A stretch of 64,000 bases of DNA, taken from contig NW_026515445.1 in the NCBI RefSeq assembly GCF_014898815.1, positions 1,648,067 through 1,712,066 of the forward strand, given 5' to 3'. The position numbers and the translations under genes were made by a program. The notes beneath the pieces were generated by a model. That model searched no databases. It saw only the letters and a program-made list of their open reading frames with translations, and had not been told where the DNA came from. Below are positions 38,548-51,300 of the stretch, in pieces. Origin of the DNA: Panonychus citri (taxonomy: Eukaryota > Arthropoda > Arachnida > Trombidiformes > Tetranychidae). Every line of letters starts with the position of its first letter. Position 1 is the first letter of the stretch.

Positions 38548-41310
38548 TGTGATTAGTAAATAGCTTAAATGGATTATAATAATGAAGTGTAAGAATTCAT
38601 GTTCGAATTGTAGTATCTTATTGTGCATGCTCTGTCTTTGTTCTCTTTCTTTGAAGTAAGATTGGAGAAGATTGACTACAGGTTTTGTTAACCGATCATT
38701 GAGTATATCACAAGACCTGACTGGAACCACTATGTGGTGTCTTAGACAAACTTCAGTCAAGCCGGATTGTTCGTCCGTTAATGTGGCACATTGTAAGATA
38801 TGCGCACTTGACGTGGTTGGGTTACCACAGTGGCAATGGCTGAGCGGAAATGTTTTCGGATGGAAACGAGTCAAGTAATGGGGGAAGTTACCATGACCAG
38901 TGATCAGCTGTACAGTTTCTGGTGGAATATGTTTATACGCAAGGATTCGATCTTTTACTCTTGGTATGTAACTATATAGCTGTTTGTGACTAAGTTGGTC
39001 CCAGTCGTTTTGTATCTGGTCTAATACATATTCGTGTATGGAATTAATTGTTGTACTGTTAAACTCAATGTTGTTTAGCGTGACAGTTTGACCTCTTGAG
39101 ACTTGATATCTGACTGCTCGTGAAACTATTAGGTATTTTAATGGTAAAACACCCGCGAGAATTGGCAAGTAATCATTTGGTGTGGTTGAAAAGGATCTCG
39201 TTAGGAGTAAAAGAGCTGGTCTTTGTGCTGTTTTGAGTTTATTTTGTATTGTTACTTTGTGAATGACTCTGTATAATAAAGATGGACAGTAGCTAATGAT
39301 TGACTCGTAAACTCCTTTGTAGATCATTCTTAGATGTCTATGGGTCAAACCCCAGTTCTCTTTACTGATTTGTTTTAATAATGTAAATCTTTTATTTGCT
39401 TTTGCGCTGATGTAGTTAAGATGAGGAATAAATGTTTGTTTTCTATCTATGAGTACTCCTAAATATTTGATTTCTTGCTTTATTTTTATGTGAAAGTCAC
39501 CTGATCTAATGTATTTTGAGTAAGGTCCTAAAACCCGCCTTTAAGGTACATTGCTTCTGTCTTATTCGGATTAAAACTGATCTTGTTTACTTGTCCCCAA
39601 GATGTGATTTTCTCCAAAGATAACTCAAGTTTCATTAGAAGGTCCTTACGTGTATTCGCTCTTATAATGAGTGACAAATCATCAGCGTAAGCAGACAGAG
39701 TACATTCGGGCTGATTGAAGGTCTTCAGTAGCGGATTCAATAGATAGTTCCAGAATTTTGGACCAGAAATTGATCCTGGGGCAACCTCTGTTGATCTTGC
39801 GATTTACAGAGATGGTTCCTATGTTGACTGAAGGCTTCGATCATGAAGAAAGGATCTACACAGAGAGAAGAGATTTTGTGGTATATCTAATTGTTTTAAT
39901 TCTGCGAGAATTGATGCCCACCACGCATGATCAAAAGCTCCACACACGTCAAGGGATACCAACAGAATATGCTGATACTCGGATCCGTGTGCTGATTCCA
40001 ATACATGGTTGATGCCATCTTCCGTGGACTTAGACTTAGTGAAACCGAATTGTAAGGAGACAATGTGCTTTTTATGTATTCGTACTCTATATATCATTAA
40101 TCTTTCAAGAGTTTTCCCTATTACGCTAAGTAAACATATTGGTCTGTATGACTTCGGGGATGATGGATCTTTATCGCCACCTTTGAAAAGTAAGATAAGT
40201 TTAGAGACTTTGAACGGACGGGGGAAGTAACCTGCCGACAGACAAGCGTTGAAGAGACGATCGAATTGGGAGAAGAGAACACGCGTGCTGGACTTAAATA
40301 TAGCTGGAAGTACCTGATCGAGACCTGGGGCTTTACCAGATTTTGTTTTGTTTATTGCTTCGATTATTTCATCAGCGGAAAATCTATTCTCTTGTTTGTC
40401 ATTTTGATGGCTCAGACTGTAGTTGCGGATGATAGAGTGACTCTCATCGTCTTGAGTTGGATCGTCGTTCGGAAAAAGAGTATCTAAAAGAATGTCCAAA
40501 TTTGACTTAAGGTCAGAACTTTGATTCTGAGCAAAGGATGGAAGCGAGCTAAAATCTACGGAGCGTTGTTTAAGGGATTTGTAAGCTGGTCCCCAAATGT
40601 TGTCCCTATGCTTAGCTATGAAGTTTCTAAAGTGCTGCTGTTTGGCCTCGAATATTGCTTTCTTATATACTTTTCTTTGTATTTTATACTTTCTGTGAGC
40701 TGTTTTCTCCGGTAACTTGGTGCAAGGATTCTACTAAGTTTCTTCAGGTCATCATTGATCTTTCTTTTCATCATATCTAGTTCATGGTTCCAAAATGACT
40801 TAGTTTGACGTTTGAATTGTCTACAATTTTTAATTGTCGCATCTCTTATACCCTCTACCAGCGCTTTTGTGAACTCTTCTATCTGATCTGTGGTATAACA
40901 AGATGTGTTATTTAGTTTGAGCTCTAATTCTTGTATTGACTTTTTGAAGGAGACCCAATTAAAATTTGTTAAGTCTATTCTGTAAAATCTGTTGTTAAAA
41001 TTGTTATTAAAACTAGATGATCTCATATTAAGGTTAAAAGTGATTGCATTATGATCTGATGTCGAGATTGTCTGATTAACAGTCCAGTTTTGGTTGATTG
41101 GTTGGTTTATTATGGAGATTAAAACTACTGGCGATAAAGTTCTCAACCTCTATTCCTCGTTCATCTTTCTTTTTATCATACCAGAGTGGAGAGTGAGCAT
41201 TAGCATCTATTCCTATCAAGACTGGTTTATCTATTCTAGCGATGATTGCTGATAATGTCTCTATGTGTTGGCAGATAGGGTCGCTATACTGGAATTAACT
41301 GCTGATGACG
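38530..41310 (-). pseudogene. LINE ORF2: AP endonuclease and reverse transcriptase, broken
   Basis: Read on the minus strand, about 41310-41150 encodes an endonuclease block (LIGIDANAHSPLWYDKK), and 41146-40616 continues with the SDHNAITF motif. Reverse transcriptase blocks follow at 40499-39819 (GKAPGLDQVLP, LLFKGGDKDP, SYRPICLLSVIGKTLER, SLDVCGAFDHAWW) and 39740-39528 (AYADDLSLII, the catalytic YADD). The C-terminal domain at 39348-38530 includes a CHCGNPTTSSAHILQC zinc-like motif. The AFDHAWW and YADD blocks are characteristic of the R1/jockey group. The segments lie in different frames, so frameshifts inactivate the protein. Confidence 0.85.
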
Positions 41311-41582
41311 TATGAATCGAGTTGTGATATATAACAGATGCTGTGGTGAGAGTGTAATAATGAGTGCGTGACAAGTATATCTAGTGACTGATGAACTAAA
41401 ATAATGGCTGACGGTTGAATGTGACCTACGACGGATAAATCGAAAGAAATTACCTGAAGTTTCTTATATTCTTATAAGGTTCTTGTAGGATAGCGATATG
41501 ATATGGTTCTTCGTGCATGTACTGTAAAAACTCTAAGGTAGCGGCTTTCGATCCCTTGAGGTTAAGCTGTATAACCTTCATT

Positions 41583-42365
41583 TTACTCATAGGCAATTGA
41601 TTGAATTTGGATCTTAGTGGCTATTTCTCTCATCTGACAACATGTATCTGAGGATTTGTGCTTATCGTCTCTCTTCGAGTTCTTACAGTTAATGCATTTG
41701 GGTGTTTTGTCTAAGTTTGGACATTCTTTTACTGAGTGTTTTTCGGAGCAGTGGATGCAGATATCTTCTCTCTTACAGTATTTTGCAATATGGCCGTAGC
41801 CCTGACACTTATAGCAACGAACTAATCTAAAGAAGTCTTCGACTTGGCATCTCTGAAAGTCTATGTATACGCATGTTCTCTTCAATAATTCTCTTCTCAT
41901 AGAGGGAGCTGCTTCAACTATCCAGTTACAAGTGTTGGTATCTCTATTACCAGATGTAAATCTTATCTTAAGCTGTTCATTGAATTTCTCCTCGGTGAGA
42001 TCACTAAAGTTTTGTTTGTGAAGTGCTTCTGATATCTTGTTTCGGTCAAGGTCTCGAGATACGTTTCTAATGGTCATTAACGGGTTTCGTTTGGCTGGTT
42101 TTCTGATTTCGTAATCTGATGCTAAGCTATTATTGGTGCAGATTTTATCTAATGTTTTCTGATCGGAAGTTTTGATAACTAATGATGGACTTTCAAAGGT
42201 CATACGGATGCTGTCTATTCGAAGGTTACTATCGATTGGCTTAAGTTGTTCTAAAAACTTCTCTCTAATAACTTTCGCGTCTTTGACGCCTTTTTTCGAC
42301 TTAATGACTATAGTGTGACATTTATCTCTGATCTCTGTGCGAACTCTACCTCCGCGTACGTGCAT
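41583..42365 (-). pseudogene. LINE ORF1 (gag-like) C-terminal fragment with CCHC zinc knuckles
   Basis: A 260-codon frame. The C-terminal third carries the knuckle CYKCQGYGHIAKYC, a second CIHCSEKHSVKEC and a third Cys-rich block starting CINC, the usual nucleic-acid-binding region of R1/jockey ORF1 proteins. The first few codons read through the 18-base repeat at 42343-42360, so the true N-terminus of the gag protein seems to be missing. Confidence 0.75.
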
Positions 42366-42524
42366 AGTCCTGCTTAGTCACCTTTTCGAGTGGAAAAGCT
42401 GATACAAGCTCTCATTTTCCTACGGGATTAAACTTTTCACTTGTGCAATTTTAAAGGTGGAACTTCAGCTTTCCTACCTAGTGTGGTAGGGGGGCCCTAT
42501 TTAACGTTGCACTAGATAAAAATT

Positions 42525-43559
42525 TTATATGAATTTTCTGTCTTCCTCTGCTTCACCGTTCACTGTTTTCTTGTTTTGAAAGTAACCGAAAGGTCGACTC
42601 TCTATCCATTCGTTCAAAAACTCTTCTAACTCTTTCTGGTCGCTATAACTTCGTTGTCTGACCTTACATTTCAAATTTCTAAACAGAAAATATTCGCTTT
42701 GGCTTAGATCTGGGCTATAAGGCGGTTGAGGGATAATAGAAAATCCGATCTGTTTTAGTTTTTCTTTTGTTACGGCGGCAGTATGAGGACGAGCGTTGTC
42801 CTGTAAATAGTGTATGAGTTTATGCGACAAATATGGCCTTTTTTCCTCAATGGCGATAATTAAACGATCAAGAAGATCACAATAATAATCAGCGGTAATT
42901 TTAGCACCAGGGGGTATAAAGTCAACCAATATTATTCTGTTTAAGTCCCAAAAAACGGACAGCATTGTCTTCCGTTTGTTCAAAGTAGGCTTTTCCCGTT
43001 CTGGCCTTGGTTCATCCTCAAAGCACCATGCTGATGATCCATGAATTCCAGAATCAGGTTCATACGATATCAAAGTTTCATCTGTAGTTGTGATTCTTTT
43101 ACGATAATGTCCCCAACTAGTTGAAAAACGGTCAAGGAAAGTTCGTGCGTAGCTTATTCTTGCCTCTTTTTATCTATCTGTAAGCTCTTTTGGTATCCAT
43201 CTTGCGATCTTTTTTATCATCTTGAGGTCATTCACCAAAATTGACCTAACACTTTCTCGAGGAATCCCCGTTTCACTGGCTATCTGTCGAACTAACATTT
43301 TTCGATTTTGTCCAACTAGATTTCGAACTAAGTCCACATTCGTTGGAGAAGTCGTAGTTTTTTTCCGTCCAGAAGAATGGCCTCTGGTCAATGTTGAATC
43401 GAAATTATTGATTGTTCTTAACCACCTACTTATTGTTGAGTATCCTGGTGCTTCATCGCCGAAATTTTGGACCAATTGGTCATGAATTACTCGCGGTGAT
43501 TTACATGAACTATTTAGATAAATAATTAGAGAACGAAACTTTTCATTTTTTGTCGCCAT
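42525..43559 (-). pseudogene. Mariner-family transposase with one in-frame stop
   Basis: From the ATG at 43559 to the stop at 42525 the frame has 345 codons, a normal mariner length, interrupted only by an ochre codon at 43170-43172. The N-terminal part has the paired helix-turn-helix DNA-binding region. The catalytic part shows TTDET (first acid), LQDNARPHTA (second Asp) and PYSPDLSQSEYFLF. The third acid, 34 residues after the second, is Glu where mariners normally have Asp in this block. Tc1/mariner transposases cut and paste at TA dinucleotides. I could not define terminal inverted repeats with confidence. Confidence 0.85.
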
Positions 43560-44177
43560 TTTGTGACCTGAACGATTTGATATAAGCTCTAAATGTCTGA
43601 TCTTCTATTTATATATTAACCTTTACCTAGGCTTTCAAAAGCGCTTATTAGCTTTTTTCAGCTACCTGTGGTTACAGAGATGCTCACTCATTTTCGGTCA
43701 CCCGATATGTGAATGTACTTGATGAGGTGTATCTCGATGTTCATTTGTCACACCATGGAACAGCTAATGTACCTGTTTAAAGATTTTCACTGGATAAATA
43801 TTAATTAAAAGTCTTAATCATTATTATTCAAAAACATTTCTTCATTTTCTAATCATGTATTCTCTGTCGTCTATGAAGAAAGCATATTCTTCATCAAGTC
43901 CAGAGAAATTGACTGTTCTAAAGTTAGGAATCGCTTGGATTTCATAATCATTTTCTAATAGGTAATTCGATAGTCTAAAGTGATTTCTAATATTAAATTT
44001 GTTCACTCTTAGAATAATTTCACACTCTAATCAGTTAACTTTTAACCAGGAATCACTAGTTTGAAAGATCGGAAGGTTAATCGTTTTACCTTCGAAGATG
44101 ACAAATTTGCTTGTCACGAATAATAAGAAGCTGTTTGGGATGAATATAAAGAACCATCTTGATTGAGCGATTAAAAT
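43560..44177. other. Spacer sequence between the mariner relic and the right arm
   Basis: About 620 bp with no open frame of note, presumably including the outer end of the mariner element. I see no convincing terminal repeat and no ABC-derived piece matching the one on the left side of the spacer. Confidence 0.5.
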
Positions 44178-44178
44178 G

Positions 44179-44634
44179 GAATCAATGCGGAAGTCGCTCC
44201 ATCTAAAAGTAAAATGTTTGGCTTACGAATCAAGGCTCGAGCGATTGCAATTCTTTGCTTTTGACCTCCGCTCAAGAGCATTCCCCTTTCTCCGACAACA
44301 GTCTCGTACTTTTGGGGTAGATCACGAATGAAATCATGAATCTTTGCCTGTTTGGCAGCATCTTCGATCTCACTTTGAGAGATATGATATTCTAGAAAGT
44401 AGGTTATATTGTAAGCGATGGTACCACTGAAAAGTACAGGTTCTTGTCCAACAAAACCAATGTGACTTCGTAAATGAATTAAGAAATTAACCCAAATGCT
44501 TTACGCTCAAGCAAAACTTTCTGCTGGCCTCGTGTTCAAGATAATCGAAAGTCGATCAGCGATCAACAATTTATCACAAGATGGTCTGAGACTAATCAGG
44601 TGAAAGGAAACATTTACGATTTCTGAATAGAATT
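44179..44634. pseudogene. Two rearranged ABC transporter fragments at the right arm's inner end
   Basis: A mirror image of 35888-36343. 44179-44480 is NBD2 on the minus strand, and 44501-44634 is the exon around 1105-1243 on the plus strand. The same junction of about 20 bases and the same substitutions (for example the tactttctag variant) are present, so the rearrangement preceded the arm duplication. Confidence 0.85.
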
Positions 44635-45348
44635 AATTTTTCGTTCTCTTTTCCACTTTGGTTAAATAGTAAAAACTAAACGTTTTTTCCTCATTTTAAT
44701 TTTAGATTTTCGTTAATGAACCAGAGACGAAGAACAATATTGAGAGAAGAAAAAAACAGAACGAAAGTGGAAAAGAAAAAAAAGTGACATCTATTGTGAA
44801 TTTAGAAAAGAAAAAAATTCTGTGCTCATGCACCTTGTGGATTTTGGATTTAGTTTCTTGTTTTCTCTTTCATTTGATTTCACTTGTTTTCATTTTCATT
44901 GTAATTTATTTGTTCACTTATTGAGTTTTGTTTCTTCTGAGATCATTTTGTGTATATAACTGTTTTCAATTTATCAACGGATAACATCATCATTATCATC
45001 ATTAAATATGTTGGAATCATTGATACACTTGTGACTTTGTTTTGTTGAATGTTTTAAACATTAAAATAAACCATTGGTTCCGCCCCGACTCTCTCAATGT
45101 GTTTGTTATCTGCAATGAATTTCCTATTACTCTAATCTTATTTACTGTTGATGTTTCTAACATCAGCAATTGAGCTTCTCTCTTTCCAAGAGTCACAAAA
45201 TAGATGAATTTTCTCTTATTTGGTGATCAATACCTGACAGTCCATCGACTGTGAATAGTGTTTATAGTTATTATATTTGACAATCGGACCACCTTCCTAT
45301 GTTCAGTTGCTCAACCAATGCAACAATCTTGTTTTTGAATTGTGATAA
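44635..45348 (+). other. 5' flank and UTR of the right zinc-finger copy
   Basis: The mirror of 35161-35887, with an A/G-rich tract near 44740-44820. It contains no coding sequence and is presumably promoter and leader. Confidence 0.6.
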
Positions 45349-48300
45349 ATGTGGCGCAACGGTAAGCGCTTTCCTTGTCCTGATTGTCATAAAACATTCG
45401 CAACCCAAGTAGATCTTAAAGCACATCTAATGAGACATATCACCCAACATCCATATGTTTGTTTTGCTTGTGGTAAAGGTTTCAAATATGATCACACTTT
45501 GGACTTTCATATAAAAAGTCAACATGGTGCAGAGAATGGAGCCTCCAGTGGAGGTGCTGGCGGCAGTGGTAACAACAATATTGGATCTGGTAAAAATGAA
45601 CAATTTAACTTGAAATCTTTGAATCGAAAAGCTGTAAGATTAAACGAGAAGTGCCCGATGATAAGGCAAGTTTATTTGGTACAAGTAACGTTGATGGCCG
45701 AAGACTAGTTTCGCAACTGCAAGGTGGTTTATCATCACCGCACGATTTGATCGTTAATAACCATAACAATGTTCCCTCTAACAACAATACAACCTCTTCC
45801 ACGAGTGGAAAGGCTAATAGTTGTGATGATCGTCTAGTTGTCAATGAGATTTCCAGTGATCTGCGTCATCATTTATCTACTAATCCACTACAATTGACAG
45901 GTTTGAACTTATCCTCTGGTCCTGTTGGCCTTGGTCTTCTTGAACCAAGTATCTTGAATGGACTGAAATTTCCTATCGCTTTGAGTTCCTATCCATCTGC
46001 ATCATCAAATTCATCTCAATCATCATCCAAGTCAAACAACAACACTGTACCAATTGTACCACCACCAATACTACCTTCATCCACAGTGTCATCATCACTT
46101 GCATCATCCACATTAACATCATCACTATTAACAACTACAACACCACCTTCACCCTCACCTCTTGTATCATCACTGGCACTATCATCATCATCATCTTCAT
46201 CATCCACATCTTCAACACCAATATCTTCGACCAACAAAGAGAAACTAATGAATTCATCTCAAATGTCTTTGATTGATTTCGGTTTACAAGGCGATATCCT
46301 ATCTCCATGAAATTTACAAATTAAATCAGAAAAGGTATTGATATCCATTCTCGAAGGTGTTCATCCAACGAATGAGCAATTGTATTCATTGTATAAATGT
46401 TGTTTATGTGGTTTCGCTTTTCCCAGCCTCGAACCTGTCAGTATTCATATTCAGTCAATGCATTCAAACAATTTAAATTTAACTTGTGATAAATGTGGCG
46501 CAACATTTAAATGGAAAAGTGAATTACAGTTACACGAACAATTGCATAAAGTGATGGATCAGTCTATCAATAGTATAAATCCAAGTTCAAACAAGTGCAA
46601 ATCTCATCTACAATTACCACAAGATTCTCATCATTCTCACAGTAATCAACAGCATCAAAGAGAGCAACTCTTGCAACACCAACACCAACACCAACACCCC
46701 CAACATCAACATCAACATTACCACCAACAAAAACAACAAAAACAGCAACAACAACAACAATCACGTGCATTGGTTATGCCTTCATTTCTACAACCTAATT
46801 TAGTTTTCATGAATCCCTACTTGAGTGGGGATCAACAATTAATATCAAAGGAGGTGACGAAACGAAAAGAGCTAAAATAAAAATAGAATCAGAGGAAGAA
46901 ATCAATGGACGAGAAGATGTTGGTCAAGGGTTGAATTTGTGTCTGAAACGTAAACACAAGTCAGAAATTTGTGATGCTAACAACAACAACAACAACAACA
47001 ACCTTAACCACGACAATAATAATAATGATAACATTATCAAGCATAATTGCATAAACTTTGATAATGAAAATAACATAAATAATTGTAATGCTCATGATAA
47101 TAATAATCATAGTAACAATACCAATAGTCGCGAGAGTCTCCTCAATGGTGATGGATGAGCCAATTGATTTAAAAGTTGAGTCATTGTTTGCTGATTCAAA
47201 TAATAATATCAATAATATTACACCGATGAACCCACTAAGCTTTTTACATTCGTCTCTAATGCCGCCATCGGTTGGACTATCATTTCCACCGCCAACCGCA
47301 TCACAATTAACATCAGCAGCAGCGGCAGCCGCAGCATTTGCTGCGGGCATCTCATCTCAACATCAATCTCAGAGTGAGAAAAACAAACAGTTACATCAAC
47401 ATTTTCAAAGTATTGCATCAATGGTGTCAGGAATATCCACCATGACAACGACGACCACTTCAGGACCTGCATCGACATCAGGACTTGGGACAGGTTCCGG
47501 CTCTGTTTCGTCGTCATCTTCTTCAGGCAGTATCAATGGAAATGGAAGTGGTTTTTTAAATGTTGGTGAAGTAGTAGGAGGAGGTGGAGGAAAAATTCGA
47601 GAACCTATCGGGGATATTGAAGAAACAGCCCCTGGTCAGTTCAAGTGTCGTTATTGTGAGAAAACATTTGATCGTATATTTTCAGTTCATCGCCATGAAA
47701 GAGTTCACAGGGTATAAACCGTGCATATGTAGGGTTTGTGGTCGAGGTTTCAGTGAGAAAAGAAACCTTCGACATCATATCATTCGATTCCATAGCGATG
47801 GAAGTGGCCGAGAACTTTTGAAAAGAGTTCGCAAAGAAAAGTCGATATCGGCCGCATCATTTCTAAAGAAAGCTGCTGTTCGTCTTCTCAGCAACTCAAG
47901 TTTAGAAGCGAGTGCAATCGGGGAAGAGGAAATTGACAAGAAGCAAAGTGATAAAAACAATAGTGCTCGTGATAACGAGGGTCGCCACGAAATGACCGAG
48001 ACCAGAGAGGAGAAGCAATCTGATGAAAGGCCTCGGTCTCGGTCAGACGAGAGTACAAGTGCAAAAACAAGAAACAGAGAGAGTTGCAATAACTCTGATT
48101 ATAACGAGATTGGATCAGATGCAAATGGAGAACCTTATGTCGAAGATGGTGACAAAATGTGTGCAGTTTTTTCATCTTCTTCATCGTCCTCATCTTCTCG
48201 TCGTAGAAAAAGCAAACCAAGTAAAAAAATAACTAATATAGAATCGACTGAGAGAAGTGATGAGGAGTCCGAATTATCTGAAAACATTGCAAGTCAATTT

Positions 48301-51300
48301 GTGAGAAAAGACGAAAATGATGAGAAGATGCAGATAAAATATGAAAATGAAGAGGAAGATGGAAATGAGTATGGGGCAGGGAGGGGAATAAAGACTCGTA
48401 TGGAATAGACGACGAAGAGGAGGACGAAGAGGAAGAAGAAGAGGAAGAGGAAACCCGAGATAATGCGATGGTTGCTGATTATTGTGGTCAGGGTGATGAT
48501 TCCAATGAACAGGGAGACACCGATGGTCGTGTCTGTACGGAAAGGAGAGGGACAACAGGACGGAAGATGAGAGAGTCAAGGATTGTGCTGATGAGACCAA
48601 CAGTAACTGTAATAACAATGATCTCAATGGTTCTTTAGATGGAAATAAATGTTCCAAAGAAGGTAAATTGAGATCACATGGAGCTTTTCTCGAATTACAG
48701 TCCAAGGTAATTATGATTGTGTGTTGACCACGATGTCCATCGTTTTAATTTTGATCTGTTTGATCTGTTTGATTTCTTAAGACTTGCACTGGTTGACAAA
48801 GTATTAAAACGGAGTAAACAAAGTAAACCAATGATTGGACCCGATGGTAGATATTTATATCCATGTGATCACTGCCAAAAGACATTTTGTTCATCCTCTG
48901 ATCTCAATCGACACATTGGATTCCATGAGAGTAAGGGTAATCTTGATGAATTACTTTTATACATACAATCTTCATTTCGTTTTTGATAATTTTTTTGTTC
49001 AATATCTTATTTCTTTATTTACTCATTAGATATTCGTCCATTTAAATGTGAATTCTGTGATTACCAAAGTCGCACAAACAGTCAACTTAAAGTTCATGTT
49101 ATGAGACATGCTGGTGAGTTTTCAACTAAATTTCGTGATTAACTTGATTTAATGATGATAATTCCAATTTCAAACATCTCTTTCACTCTCTTATTTGCTC
49201 TCATTCTCTCTCAGATTTTTTCTGCTTTTCGCTTTATTTTGCTCACTTTAGACTATCATTAAATTTGTTGAATTATCAATGATCCATCGTATTAGGCATA
49301 TTATTTCTCTTTCTTTCTGTAGGTTTTATTATTTTTAGATCGAATTGACTTCATTTACCTTTGGTCATTAGACCTTCTTTTATTTCTGGACAGTTTTACA
49401 CATGAGCTGGACACTACCCACCATTTTGTTGAAAAATATCTTTTCCCAAAAATATTAGTTCCTCTTTTGTTCAGTTTTTCATTTCTCTTCCATCTACTTC
49501 TTCAATCGATTGATGTTAATCCAATGTCATCAGAAACTTACTTTGTATTTTATTTGGGTCAATCTCCATGCGTGAAACTGATTTCATCATGATCTTCATA
49601 TAATTTTAGACTTGTTTTTCCTTCTATTCTTTCATCTTTCTGTTTTCAATCATCCTCTTTTCTCTTCATGTCCACCTCGTTCTCATTTTACACCAATCAA
49701 GTTCTTAACGTACATATCCATAACTCTAATTCTTATTGGCATGTTCTCCATGATACTTGTCGTGTTACTCTTATTATCTTTTGTCATTTTTATTCACTGA
49801 TGAAATTAAACCGATATTCTTTTGTTTTACTTTCCGTCATTAACTAATGCACTTACACGAATCACGATGATTAAAAATTCACTTGATAATTCCACTGGTT
49901 AATTGAATACACTTGACTTTGCTTAATTACAATAATAGTTGCGATTACTATTTGGAATAAAATTGCAAAATAATGAAGAGAGGAGAAAATAGTTTTCAAT
50001 ATATTAAATGAATCGAGTGTTTGGTTAAGCTTTGTTTCTAATAATATTAATTCCTTTCGTTTTGTAACTGTATATTTAAAGATAAATTTATTCATTAAAC
50101 TAATCAACCAAATCATCAATGTAATAGTTAAATATTTCAAGAAATTAGATAACCACTTGATATCGTTAATTGGATTTTCTTTGTTCTTTTCTAATAATTA
50201 GTATTAATTATTTCATCATTTAACTTCATTAAATTATTCTATGTCATACTTACATAAATAATAATGATTCACGTTAATGATCAGCAGAAATGACGACAAT
50301 ACAATTTGAAACATCTACTTAATACTTTATGCATCGATTATCAATATTAATACTTCTACGCTTTGATCTTTTATTGGTCAATTTTAAATATCATCGATTT
50401 GCTTGTAAATTATTCAATCACTTCTTCGTTACTCTCAATCTATTGAACAGTTGAAACACCAAAAGACTTCATGATTATTATTCATCTATTGTCACCCTGT
50501 TTCCATTGCTTACTCATTGTTAGCAAGTATTTACGGGAATTTAATTTAATAATAAATTATTATTGAATCAATTTATTGTTATCCATTTATAAGTTATTAC
50601 CAAAATGTATAATTATATCAGTTCCTATTTATTTTTTTAACTTTATTTCGAGAGATTATTAGTGGTAAAAGCTTTGATTCGATTGAGCGAAGTTCATTTT
50701 GATCTTATAGACTTTATAATCAATCAGATTGACATTTTTTATGCATCTCTTTAGTTTCGAATATATAAACTTGATTGTAATATATTGAGTTGATTGAATT
50801 GAATTATCTGATTACATTGTAAACATTAGTTACATGGATCAGTGAGTAAAACTTGTTCATCTGTTGATCGATTTTGTTATTAAGCTCAATTGTTGGACAC
50901 TTTCTTAATTTTGTTACCTTGACGATTAACTAATTATGTCTATATTTTTGTTGTTTAATCTTTCACAGGAATCAAACAATATCTATGTCATACCTGCAAC
51001 TATAATGGAGTAACCCAATCTGATCTGAATCGTCATCGGAAAACTCAATCACACAAATCAAGAGTGGAACATTTGTTCAATATGTTCATTGGGATTTTCC
51101 ACAGCGACATTACTTGAAGATCACATATTCAAGTTCCACGACAACAACAATAACAACAGCGAAAGCCATGGAAATAATGACAAACGAGGACTATCAGCAA
51201 GTCCAAAAGAATCCAAAAATGGATCGTGTTTATCATCTTCACCACTCAAACAACTTTATCCGTCTCGATAAAGATGGACCAACTGCATCGACATCGACAT

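Larger units (their letters stand above)
38076..42342 (-). mobile_element. R1/jockey-type non-LTR retrotransposon (LINE), 5'-truncated
   Basis: In minus-strand order: the C-terminal part of a gag-like ORF1 with CCHC knuckles, an AP-endonuclease segment, a reverse transcriptase with the YADD motif, and a His/Cys-rich C-terminal segment. The 18-base sequence actctacctccgcgtacg occurs exactly at 38058-38075 and 42343-42360, on either side of these domains, and is a candidate target-site duplication. That would make the element about 4.27 kb and truncated within ORF1. Several frame breaks show it is inactive. Confidence 0.75.

Noticed and set aside
42381..43720. Possible terminal inverted repeats of the mariner element
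   Set aside because: The similar words (ttcagct...acct...gtgg) at about 42465 and 43660 are in the same orientation, not inverted, so they do not define element ends.
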